From positions 1-7,339 of the forward strand of contig JAHZEF010000116.1 of NCBI GenBank assembly GCA_019422005.1: a stretch of 7,339 nucleotides of DNA. The letters run 5' to 3'. The notes under the pieces are model-generated. The model was given only the letters and a program-made list of their open reading frames with translations. It was not told the origin of the DNA and did not search any database. Each line of letters opens with the position of its first letter. Position 1 is the stretch's first letter. Positions 1 to 5,502 of this stretch are shown here, one piece after another. The stretch comes from Clostridiales bacterium. GTDB taxonomy: Bacteria; Bacillota; Clostridia; Oscillospirales; Oscillospiraceae. Made by a program: the position numbers and the translations under genes.

Positions 1-340
1 GTTCGGTGGACCATTCGCAGTTGTAGCACTCGTCCTCGGCCAGAATGCAGGGGCGGCTGATGCAGGCCGCCAGTTCCGGGCCATCCATCTTTTGGACAGT
101 TTTCAACTCAAAGAAGCGCGCGCCGCTGTAATAGCCGGCAATGATATTCTGCGCCAGCTGCGTGGCAGGGCCCGCCGCGGGTCCGAACGGCGTTTCAATC
201 CGCTCCCCGAAGATCGGAAGGGATTTCTGGCCTGCCGTATAGGGGCGATGGACGCCGAATACGGAGCCTTCCCGCTGATGCTCTGCCGTGATCCAGCGCA
301 TCAAACGCCGGAAGGGGATGGGGGTCATTCGTTCAGACAT
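1..340 (-). CDS. ygfK: YgfK-type oxidoreductase (putative selenate reductase subunit family), N-terminal part only
   Basis: The first 113 codons of a minus-strand gene are present and the rest lies beyond the left edge. The start is the ATG at 340-338, chosen because a perfect AGGAGG lies at 353-348. The ATG at 360-358 overlaps the ssnA stop but hits a stop after 11 codons. The visible protein has the N-terminal signature of E. coli YgfK: a PIPF start, then GPAAGPATQLAQN, FFELKTVQ and AEDECYN-EWSTE. The full family protein is about 1000 residues. From family knowledge it has an N-terminal flavin/TIM-barrel-like part, then a GltD-like FAD/NAD(P)H module and Fe-S sites, and it is cytosolic. It was named as a selenate reductase component, but in gut anaerobes it sits in the purine/urate degradation cluster. 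It follows ssnA by 19 bp, so co-transcription is very likely. The family call is confident; the exact electron-transfer role is not settled by this fragment. Confidence 0.92.
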   Translation of the reverse strand, partial: MSERMTPIPFRRLMRWITAEHQREGSVFGVHRPYTAGQKSLPIFGERIETPFGPAAGPATQLAQNIIAGYYSGARFFELKTVQKMDGPELAACISRPCILAEDECYNCEWSTE

Positions 341-359
341 GATACTTCCTCCTCTGTCA

Positions 360-1700
360 TCAATAAACGGTGTGGTTCAGTTCGCCCCACAGCTTCTTGG
401 ATTCCTCCAGGATATGCGCATTGACGGCCTCTTCGTCGATGCCGATCAGCTCCCGGTCCTTCATCAGGATTCTGCCGGCGGCAATGGTGGTCTGACACTG
501 GCGCCCCGTCATGCCGAAGAGCATGTGACCGTCAATGTTGGCGTCGGAGAAGGGCGTGAACGGTTTGTAGTCCATGACGATGAGATCGGCGGCGGCGCCG
601 GGCTTCAAAACGCCCAGCGGTGCGTCAAAGTATCTGGCGCCGATTTTTGCATTGTTTCGGAACAGCATATCGGTGACCTCGCACCAGCCGACGTTGGGCA
701 TACAGGCGTTGTGGCGCTGAATGGTCAGGGCGACCTTCAAGGATTCCAGCATGTCGTTGGTATAGGCGTCTGTGCCGAGGCCCACCAGAATACCATGGCG
801 GAAGAGCTGCAGGACCGGGGAACAGCCCACGGCGTTGCCCATATTGGACTCGGGGTTGTTGACGCACATGGTGCCGGTTTCCCGGATCAGTTCCATTTCG
901 GCGGTGTTGACATGAATGCAGTGGCCAAGAATGGTCTGCGGCCCGAGAATCCCGTGATCCTGCAGGCGCTGAACCGGACGCCTGCCATAATTCTGAAGGG
1001 AGTCATAGACGTCGTTCATGCCCTCGGAGACGTGGATATGGAAGCCGGTGCGTCCGTTGTTGGCCTCCACCATCCGCTCAAAGGTCCGATCGGAAATGGT
1101 GAAGAGGGCATGGCCGCCGAACATGGCCGCCAGCATGGGATCCTTTTCCCGCTGGCAGTAGGAGATAAACTCCTCATTTTCACGGATGGCCTGCAGGCAC
1201 TTTTCCTCGCCGTCGCGGTCAGAGACCTCGTAGCACAGGCAGGAACGGATTCCGAACTGCCGGGCCGAGTCGGCGATCTGGAACAGGGAACCGGGGATCT
1301 CGCAGTAGGATGCGTGATGATCAAAGATAGTGGTGACGCCCTGCTTGATGCAGTCGAGATACAGGGCGTCTGCGGAGGCCCTGGTGCCCGCCAGCGTCAG
1401 ATGCCGGTCAATGTACCACCACTGGCCGTCGAGCACCTCATAAAAGTTGGTGGGATTGTAGCCGGAAATGGAAAGGCCCCGGGCCAGAGCGGAGTAAATG
1501 TGCGTGTGGGCGTTGATAAAGGCCGGCATGATGACGCCGCCTCTGGCGTCCACGAGTTCGGCCTGGGGATATTTTTTCCGGAGGTCGGCTTCCGTTCCGA
1601 CCTCGACAATGGAAGTCCCCTCAAAGACGACGCCGCCATGTTCAAAATAGGGATTGTCGCCATCCCGCGTGATGAGTTTGCCGTTTGTGAGTAAGTACAT
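360..1700 (-). CDS. ssnA: SsnA family metal-dependent aminohydrolase
   Basis: This 446-residue protein belongs to the amidohydrolase superfamily (ATZ/TRZ, guanine-deaminase-like branch) and matches E. coli SsnA (about 442 aa) in length and motifs. Visible sites are the metal-binding HTH pair in NAHTHIYSA (H65, H67), FDHHAS at 126-131, HIHVSE with H223 as likely third metal ligand and E226 as likely acid/base, GHC with H260, SNMGNAVG near 285-292, and GLGTDAY with D311. A C-terminal beta-sandwich segment typical of the superfamily follows (GVLKPGAAADLIVMD, then GRILMKD). The cytosolic enzyme is expected to hydrolyse a C-N bond in a nitrogen-rich ring or its opened product. The exact substrate is not established from sequence, though family context points to purine breakdown. 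The start at 1700 has AAGGAGG at 1714-1708 with a 7-nt gap. It is the first gene of an operon with ygfK. A long structured leader upstream (1751-1860) suggests transcriptional control. Confidence 0.93.
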   Translation of the reverse strand: MYLLTNGKLITRDGDNPYFEHGGVVFEGTSIVEVGTEADLRKKYPQAELVDARGGVIMPAFINAHTHIYSALARGLSISGYNPTNFYEVLDGQWWYIDRHLTLAGTRASADALYLDCIKQGVTTIFDHHASYCEIPGSLFQIADSARQFGIRSCLCYEVSDRDGEEKCLQAIRENEEFISYCQREKDPMLAAMFGGHALFTISDRTFERMVEANNGRTGFHIHVSEGMNDVYDSLQNYGRRPVQRLQDHGILGPQTILGHCIHVNTAEMELIRETGTMCVNNPESNMGNAVGCSPVLQLFRHGILVGLGTDAYTNDMLESLKVALTIQRHNACMPNVGWCEVTDMLFRNNAKIGARYFDAPLGVLKPGAAADLIVMDYKPFTPFSDANIDGHMLFGMTGRQCQTTIAAGRILMKDRELIGIDEEAVNAHILEESKKLWGELNHTVY

Positions 1701-1750
1701 GCTCCTGCCTCCTTAAAATAATATCATGGTTGTGGGTGGATTCCGGATAA

Positions 1751-1826
1751 GAAAAAGTGTTTCAAACCAATTTGGTTTGAAACACTCAGGCGCACACGCT
1801 GAGTGATAGTTGCAGCCCGTGCGCGC
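1751..1826 (-). promoter_or_regulatory. Structured ssnA leader: perfect dyad plus U-tract, possible attenuator or operator
   Basis: Positions 1756-1786 form a perfect inverted repeat with 15-bp arms around a single central T (1771). On the minus strand it is directly followed by TTTTTC (1755-1750 side), which is the layout of an intrinsic terminator reading toward ssnA. Just upstream, GCGCGCAC (1826-1819) can pair over 8 bp with GTGTGCGC (1797-1790). Alternatively CACTCAG (1805-1799) can pair with CTGAGTG (1789-1783), which would take the base of the dyad stem. These are directly visible pairings, and their use as switch states is inference. The stem is AT-rich for a terminator, so the dyad could instead be the DNA operator of a dimeric repressor. 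I do not recognise a known riboswitch class here. Confidence 0.5.
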
Positions 1827-1865
1827 AGCACTTCGTTACAGCTACCAATCTTGAATTGTAATACC

Positions 1866-1894
1866 ATTCTACTCCTGTGTGCTGGAAATTGCAA
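1866..1894 (-). promoter_or_regulatory. Candidate sigma-70-type promoter for ssnA-ygfK
   Basis: On the minus strand a -35-like TTGCAA (1894-1889) is followed by a 17-bp spacer and a -10-like TAGAAT (1871-1866). Transcription would start near 1859 and give a leader of about 160 nt before the ssnA ATG. The hexamers are good but not perfect, and the region is AT-rich, so other promoters cannot be excluded. Placing the start here puts the dyad at 1756-1786 inside the transcript. Confidence 0.45.
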
Positions 1895-2276
1895 CAAAAA
1901 AATAAGGCCAAAAAACATTTTTTTTGACAGATCATCCGGAACCCGGAAAACGCCGGCCGGCCTGCCGGTTTGGATCCGCAGCCTGTTCGACAGCGTATGT
2001 CCTTTTGAGGGAGACAGATGCTTCGGTGGTTTCCAGATGTGGTGGACAAGTTGCACAAAGCGATGCGGAGGCTCCGGACATACCGGCGGGCGCGGCCTGC
2101 GGCACGGACAGGTTCGGAATGCCGGATGGGGATTCTGCTCGGATTTGTTGGGAAATTCATTAATTTTACGGATAAAGAAAGAAATTGGAACGGAAGAAAG
2201 CATGCGCTTTAATAGATAAAAGCATATTGCACACGCGAAAAAAGTTGAAGCAGTTGGATTTTGGCTGTATTAACAA
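1895..2276. other. Intergenic stretch without a convincing gene
   Basis: This is the middle of the 667-bp divergent region between ssnA and gdhA. It begins with an A/T-tract (about 1896-1925), continues with a GC-rich part (about 1930-2140) containing small imperfect GC hairpins, and returns to AT-rich sequence before the gdhA promoter. Short open frames exist on both strands. The only one with a passable ribosome binding site starts at 2018 (64 codons, GGGAG about 8 nt upstream), but its Arg-rich composition is not protein-like. No tRNA or known RNA was recognised. Regulator binding sites are possible but unproven. Confidence 0.5.
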
Positions 2277-2305
2277 TTGTGCAGGCGGGCGCCGGACGCT
2301 ATAAT
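2277..2305 (+). promoter_or_regulatory. gdhA promoter
   Basis: A perfect TATAAT (2300-2305) is preceded at 17 bp by TTGTGC (2277-2282), whose TTG core fits a -35 element. Transcription would begin near 2312 and leave a leader of about 55 nt before the ATG at 2368. This is the best promoter match in the divergent region and points toward gdhA. Confidence 0.7.
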
Positions 2306-2367
2306 AAAAGAGAGGAAGGGATTAAATACTTGTAATATTGCACAAATGCAATGGAATGGAGTGGCTT

Positions 2368-3714
2368 ATGCTGCAAAACGCTTATTTAAAACGTGTTTAT
2401 GACGACACGGTCAGAAGCAATCCCGGCCAGCCCGAGTTTCTGCAGGCAGTGGGCGAGGTCTTTGAATCGCTGGAAACTTATGTGGAGATGCATCCCGAGC
2501 TGGAGCGGGCTGGGATTATGGAGCGTCTGGTGGAGCCGGACCGCATGGTGACGTTCCGTGTGACTTGGGAAGATGATCAGGGGCGCGTCCGTGTCAACCG
2601 CGGCTTCCGCGTGCAGTTCAATGCCGCGATCGGCCCCTATAAAGGCGGGCTTCGCTTTCATCCGTCGGTCAATGCTTCCATTATCAAGTTCCTTGGGTTT
2701 GAGCAGGTGTTTAAAAACAGCCTGACCTCCCTGCCTCTGGGCGGCGCCAAGGGCGGCTCCAATTTTGACCCGAAGGGCAAGAGCGACAACGAGATTATGC
2801 GGTTCTGCCAGTCGTTTATGATGGAGCTTTACCGGCATATCGGTGAACGGTGCGACGTCCCTGCCGGAGATATCGGTGTGGGCGGCCGGGAGATCGGTTA
2901 TCTGTTTGGCCAGTATAAGCGCCTGCGCAACCAGTTCACTGGTGTCTTGACCGGCAAAAGCCTGCGCTTCGGCGGAAGCCTGGCGCGGACCGAGGCCACA
3001 GGCTATGGCTTGCTGTACTTTACCCAGGAAATGCTCCGCTGTCTGAAGCAGGATTCCGTGGAGGGGAAGACCATCGTTGTGTCCGGTTCCGGCAACGTGG
3101 CGATTTATGCTGTGGAAAAGGCACAAGCATTGGGCGGCCGGGTGATTGCGATGTCCGATTCTCAGGGCTATATTGTGGATGAGGGTGGAATTCGCCTGGA
3201 TGTTGTCAAGCAGATCAAGGAAGTGGAACGCGGACGGATCCGCGAGTACGCCGAACGGGTGCCCGGGGCGCGGTATGTGGAAGGCTGCCGCGGGATCTGG
3301 TCGCTTCCCTGCGATATCGCGCTTCCCTGCGCCACGCAGAATGAGTTGGATCTGGAGAGTGCCAGGCTGCTGGTCGCGAACGGCGTAACGGCTGTGGCGG
3401 AGGGGGCGAATATGCCGAGTACCGCCGAGGCGGTCGCTTATTTCCTGGAACATGGAATCCTGTTTGGGCCTGCCAAGGCTGCCAATGCCGGCGGCGTTGC
3501 CACCAGCGGCCTGGAGATGAGCCAGAACTCCCTGCGGGCGCACTGGAGTTTTGAGGAAGTGGATCAGAAGCTGAAGGACATCATGATCAATATTTTCCAC
3601 CAGGCGGAGGAAGCTGCCGCGGAGTGCAGCGCGCCGGGCAATCTGGTGGTTGGCGCGAATGTGGCAGGATTTAAAAAGGTGGCCGCTGCGATGCTGTCCG
3701 AGGGGATTTCCTGA
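2368..3714 (+). CDS. gdhA: Glutamate dehydrogenase, hexameric, probably NADP-specific
   Basis: The 448-residue enzyme interconverts 2-oxoglutarate plus ammonia and L-glutamate; it is cytosolic and normally a homohexamer. The start at ATG 2368 gives the family length (E. coli 447 aa) and has a GGAG 6 nt upstream. A longer reading from TTG 2338 adds residues without family support. The N-terminal substrate domain shows the GPYKGGLRF block, catalytic K128 in GGAKGGSNFDP and D168 in PAGDIGVGGREIG. The Rossmann domain has GSGNVA at 240-245. A SDSQG stretch follows where the E. coli NADP enzyme has SDSSG and the NAD enzyme of C. symbiosum has SGPDG, which favours NADP and an ammonia-assimilating role (inference). 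PCATQNELD, AEGANMP, NAGGVATSGLEMSQN and a GANVAGF C-terminus are also conserved. It is first in an operon with the acetyltransferase gene, read from a TATAAT promoter and divergent from ssnA. Confidence 0.97.
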   Translation: MLQNAYLKRVYDDTVRSNPGQPEFLQAVGEVFESLETYVEMHPELERAGIMERLVEPDRMVTFRVTWEDDQGRVRVNRGFRVQFNAAIGPYKGGLRFHPSVNASIIKFLGFEQVFKNSLTSLPLGGAKGGSNFDPKGKSDNEIMRFCQSFMMELYRHIGERCDVPAGDIGVGGREIGYLFGQYKRLRNQFTGVLTGKSLRFGGSLARTEATGYGLLYFTQEMLRCLKQDSVEGKTIVVSGSGNVAIYAVEKAQALGGRVIAMSDSQGYIVDEGGIRLDVVKQIKEVERGRIREYAERVPGARYVEGCRGIWSLPCDIALPCATQNELDLESARLLVANGVTAVAEGANMPSTAEAVAYFLEHGILFGPAKAANAGGVATSGLEMSQNSLRAHWSFEEVDQKLKDIMINIFHQAEEAAAECSAPGNLVVGANVAGFKKVAAAMLSEGIS

Positions 3715-3755
3715 GGCAGGGCAGCGCGCGCCGGAGGCGGGAAGGGAATGGTTGT

Positions 3756-4268
3756 ATGATTGCAGTCAGGCCCTGCGGGCCGGAGGATCTGGCAGTGCTC
3801 CGGGAGCTTTCCTGCAGCACTTTCCGGGAGACCTTTGCATCCAGCAATACACCTGAAAATCTGCAGGCTTATCTGGATCGGGCCTACGGCCTGGAACGGC
3901 TGCGTGCGGAGCTGGCCGAACGGGAGTCTGAGTTTTATTTCGCAGAACTGGATGGGGATGCGGTTGGTTACCTGAAGCTGAATGAGGCGCCTGCACAGAC
4001 GGAATTTCAGGATCCTGCCTCTTTGGAGGTGGAGAGGATTTATGTCCGGCGCCGGGCACAGGGAATGGGATTGGGCCGCACTCTGCTGCAGCATGCTGTT
4101 TCCTCTGCAGCTGCCCGCGGGAAGCGGTACATCTGGCTGGGCGTATGGGAACACAATTCGAAAGCCATGCGGTTTTATCAGAGAAATGGCTTTTACAGAA
4201 TTTCAGAGCATTCGTTCTTTGTCGGTGACGACGAGCAGACCGACATCATTCTGCGGAAAGATTTATAA
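3756..4268 (+). CDS. paiA: PaiA-type spermidine/spermine N-acetyltransferase (GNAT family)
   Basis: This complete 170-residue single-domain GNAT protein would transfer acetyl from acetyl-CoA to an amine in the cytosol. Its resemblance to B. subtilis PaiA runs the whole length: a TF-ETF block near 22-27, a NTPENL-AYL block at 31-40, SLEVERIYV at 89-97, the acetyl-CoA loop RAQGMGLGRTLL at 100-111, IWLGVWE at 126-132, the AMRFYQRNGF block at 137-146 with likely general acid Y141, and HSFFVGDDEQTD at 152-163. PaiA acetylates spermidine and spermine to limit polyamine excess. That substrate is inferred here from similarity, and another small amine is possible. The ATG at 3756 is preceded by AAGGGA at about 8 nt. 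The gene starts 41 bp after the gdhA stop and is followed by an intrinsic terminator, so it is the second and last gene of the gdhA operon. Confidence 0.9.
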   Translation: MIAVRPCGPEDLAVLRELSCSTFRETFASSNTPENLQAYLDRAYGLERLRAELAERESEFYFAELDGDAVGYLKLNEAPAQTEFQDPASLEVERIYVRRRAQGMGLGRTLLQHAVSSAAARGKRYIWLGVWEHNSKAMRFYQRNGFYRISEHSFFVGDDEQTDIILRKDL

Positions 4269-4348
4269 CATCGGCCCCTCTGCATCCGGGATTCTATTTC
4301 CAATGCGGATGGCTGGCAGAAGCGTACGTGCAAAAAGGATATAACAGG

Positions 4349-4386
4349 CAGATTGGTATCCCCAGGGGATGCCAATCTGTTTTTTT
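4349..4386 (+). terminator. Intrinsic terminator of the gdhA-paiA operon
   Basis: A nearly perfect hairpin is centred on 4364: CAGATTGG (4349-4356) pairs with CCAATCTG (4372-4379), and the inner TATCCCC pairs with GGGGATG including one G-U. Seven T residues follow (4380-4386). It lies 80 bp after the paiA stop; the 80 bp hold nothing else recognisable. Confidence 0.95.
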
Positions 4387-4408
4387 GTGCGCAGATCAGG
4401 AAATAGGT

Positions 4409-4525
4409 TCAGAAAGCGTCCGGCCTGTCTGCAGCCGGTTTACCGGGCAGGAGATGCATATGGTTCCGCACCGGTTTTTTGACTGTAACGTATTGTTGAT
4501 AGACATAAGCGAAAAGGCTTGACAT
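4409..4525 (-). CDS. Possible 38-codon small ORF
   Basis: On the minus strand an ATG at 4525-4523 follows GAGGTGAT (4533-4526), an extended match to the 16S anti-Shine-Dalgarno. It opens a 38-codon frame ending in TGA at 4411-4409. The product is basic, begins MSSLFAYVYQQYV, and has no membrane segment or motif I recognise. The ribosome binding site argues for translation. Shortness, lack of family and a plus-strand TTGACA overlapping its start argue against it. It could be the remnant of a broken gene. Function unknown. Confidence 0.2.
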   Translation of the reverse strand: MSSLFAYVYQQYVTVKKPVRNHMHLLPGKPAADRPDAF

Positions 4526-4547
4526 ATCACCTCATTTCTGCTAAACT
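4519..4547 (+). promoter_or_regulatory. Candidate promoter, plus strand
   Basis: A perfect TTGACA (4519-4524) is followed after 17 bp by TAAACT (4542-4547), a weak -10; a perfect TATAAT lies at 4553-4558 but with an overlong 28-bp spacing. If active it would read toward the repeat block and the large gene at 5503, with an unusually long leader. The palindrome at 4558-4575 would sit at the start of the transcript. Confidence 0.35.
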
Positions 4548-4557
4548 GCATATATAA

Positions 4558-4575
4558 TGTTTATTATAATAAACA
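4558..4575. promoter_or_regulatory. Perfect 18-bp AT-rich palindrome, operator-like
   Basis: TGTTTATTATAATAAACA is an uninterrupted perfect palindrome of nine-base arms. It lies about 10 bp downstream of the candidate -10 at 4542-4547, a typical place for repressor binding. The TTATTATAATAA core is loosely like Fur/PerR-type boxes but does not match them convincingly. No regulator gene is next to it. Confidence 0.4.
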
Positions 4576-4596
4576 ATTGCAAATGATCTGTTCCAT
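4564..4596 (-). CDS. Possible 10-codon leader peptide or truncated gene start
   Basis: On the minus strand a perfect AGGAGG (4608-4603) with 6-nt spacing precedes an ATG at 4596-4594. The frame reads MEQIICNCLL and then stops at TAA inside the 18-bp palindrome. Such a strong ribosome binding site before ten codons suggests a leader peptide or the 5' stub of a gene cut off at the palindrome. No family is recognisable, and chance is possible. Confidence 0.2.
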   Translation of the reverse strand: MEQIICNCLL

Positions 4597-4800
4597 TGGA
4601 TGCCTCCTGTAAATGTAAGTTAGGGGTCATCGGAATGACGGCGCAGCCTGAAATGGGACGATGGTAATCGAACACAGCGGCTATACTGCCGTGATCCGGC
4701 GCCCTGATACGGCAGCGGGCGGGAGGAAGAAGAATGAACCGTTTCGCATCATAAGCGGAGCGGCTCTGTAACAGAAAGGAGGGGCAAGCTGGCGCAGGCT

Positions 4801-4897
4801 GCAGACGCGCGGATATAGAGTTTGCGGGAACGAGGAAAGAAGAAAGACCGTATCGCAATCCAGAGGAAGAATGGAGCAGAGCGGGCTTCGCACCTGC
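4801..4897. repeat. Repeat A, copy 1
   Basis: This segment matches 5331-5454 in direct orientation. Shared blocks include GCAGAC, GGATAT-GAGTTTG, an ACGAGG-AAGAA stretch, GACCGTATCGCAATCCAG (identical in both), and then a GAGGAAGAA-GGAGC-AG-G-GCTTCGC block. Compared with copy 2 it lacks the right arm of the GTATCGCAATC inverted repeat and neighbouring bases. It directly abuts repeat B copy 1. Confidence 0.8.
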
Positions 4898-5014
4898 CGT
4901 TATGCCTCCTTTCAAACTCGAAGCGTCGGCCTCGAGTTTTGGAGGACATGGAAAGCGAAGTACACCGCTCCGCTGGGGCCCCCTTTCTGATTGCGCAGAA
5001 AGGGGGGAAAGACG
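4897..5014. repeat. Repeat B, copy 1, with two hairpins
   Basis: This 118-bp unit matches 5073-5190 in direct orientation with only scattered differences. Hairpin 1 has arms AAACTCGAAGC / GCCTCGAGTTT (one mismatch) inside CCTCC / GGAGG. Hairpin 2 has perfect 11-bp arms CCCCCTTTCTG / CAGAAAGGGGG around the loop ATTGCG. No T-run follows either hairpin, so they are not intrinsic terminators. Confidence 0.88.
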
Positions 5015-5072
5015 GCGTCGGCATAGACTGCATATCCTTCGCTTCCCCGCAAAGCGGGAAAGCTCATACATT

Positions 5073-5190
5073 CCGTCATGCCTCCTTTCAAACTCGAAGC
5101 GTCTGCTTCGAGTTTGGGAGGACAGAGGGAATAGGAGTACGGCGCTCCGCTGGGCCCCCTTTCTGTTTGCGCAGAAAGGGGGGAAAGACG
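5073..5190. repeat. Repeat B, copy 2, with two hairpins
   Basis: This is the second 118-bp copy, 58 bp after the first. Hairpin 1 is perfect here (AAACTCGAAGC / GCTTCGAGTTT, loop GTCT), and hairpin 2 keeps the same 11-bp arms with loop TTTGCG. Differences from copy 1 cluster in the connector between the hairpins. The arms are better conserved than the connector, which fits selection or a mobile-repeat origin rather than coding. Confidence 0.88.
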
Positions 5191-5192
5191 CA

Positions 5193-5237
5193 CTTAAGGG
5201 AAGGGGGCTCCGGAAAAAGTCGCCCCCCTCCCTTAAG
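5193..5237. repeat. Long imperfect inverted repeat
   Basis: The arms at 5193-5208 and 5222-5237 pair over 16 positions with one A/C mismatch: CTTAAGGGAAGGGGGC against GCCCCCCTCCCTTAAG. The 13-nt loop is TCCGGAAAAAGTC. No U-tract follows on either strand, so it is not a standard terminator. It begins 2 bp after repeat B copy 2 and may belong to the same element. Confidence 0.8.
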
Positions 5238-5330
5238 GATCCTACCCCCTAAACCTGAAAGCCTTTACGGCCTTACTGGTGCGCAAGGTGCTCCGCGACC
5301 ATTGCGCCTGCCGGGTCGGCGGTGCAAGTT

Positions 5331-5454
5331 GCAGACCGGATGGATATGGAGTTTGTGAGGACGAGGGAAGAAAAAAAGACCGTATCGCAATCCAGCGAAA
5401 GCGATTGCGATACGGGGAGGAGGAAGAACGGAGCGCAGCGAGCTTCGCGCTTGC
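5331..5454. repeat. Repeat A, copy 2, with a long stem-loop
   Basis: The direct-orientation partner of 4801-4897. It additionally carries a perfect 13-bp inverted repeat, CCGTATCGCAATC (5380-5392) and GATTGCGATACGG (5403-5415). The enclosed CAGCGAAAGC can add a GC pair pair closed by a GAAA tetraloop. The two A copies bracket the two B copies, giving the order A-B-B-A in one orientation. It ends about 50 bp before the start of the large gene. Confidence 0.78.
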
Positions 5455-5502
5455 GTGGAGGGAGCGTATGCGGAGTTTCTTCCGACGAGGAGGAGGGATG
5501 AG

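Larger units (their letters stand above)
4597..5502. other. Non-coding repeat and hairpin block between the gdhA operon and the large gene
   Basis: About 0.9 kb without a credible gene. Open frames exist on both strands, but they run through the repeats, read low-complexity Ser/Arg/Pro/Gly sequence and lack family features. The segment contains repeat A copy 1, repeat B copies 1 and 2, a long hairpin, and repeat A copy 2 in that order. Smaller hairpins lie at about 4686-4715 (CTGCCGT/ACGGCAG) and in the B1-B2 spacer (CCCGC AAA GCGGG, about 5045-5060). A five-codon frame behind GGGAGG near 4734 is too short to call. Confidence 0.6.

Noticed and set aside
288..1694. A 468-codon plus-strand open frame
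   Set aside because: It is antisense to ssnA, which has full family motifs and a strong ribosome binding site; the plus-strand product shows no recognisable family.
1751..1860. Known purine, guanidine, THF or ZTP riboswitch in the ssnA leader
   Set aside because: I could not find the conserved core nucleotides of these classes; only the generic stems and terminator-like hairpin are visible.
2018..2212. 64-codon plus-strand frame with a weak ribosome binding site
   Set aside because: Arg-rich composition and overlapping open frames in other phases suggest GC-rich chance frames; no family recognised.
2338..2367. Upstream TTG start (or ATG 2356) extending gdhA
   Set aside because: The extension has no family counterpart; ATG 2368 has a GGAG at proper spacing and gives the usual 447-450 residue length.
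2386..3600. A 404-codon minus-strand open frame
   Set aside because: It is the antisense shadow of gdhA, whose catalytic and cofactor motifs are all in the plus frame.
4969..5186. Hairpins of repeat B as intrinsic terminators
   Set aside because: The stems are followed by G/A-rich sequence on the plus strand and no T-run on the minus strand.
4897..5190. CRISPR array
   Set aside because: Only two units, each 118 bp, with a 58-bp gap; neither repeat length, number nor form fits CRISPR.
4541..5358. Several 70-178 codon frames on both strands across the repeats
   Set aside because: They follow the repeat units, repeat themselves within one product, lack good starts and have low-complexity composition.
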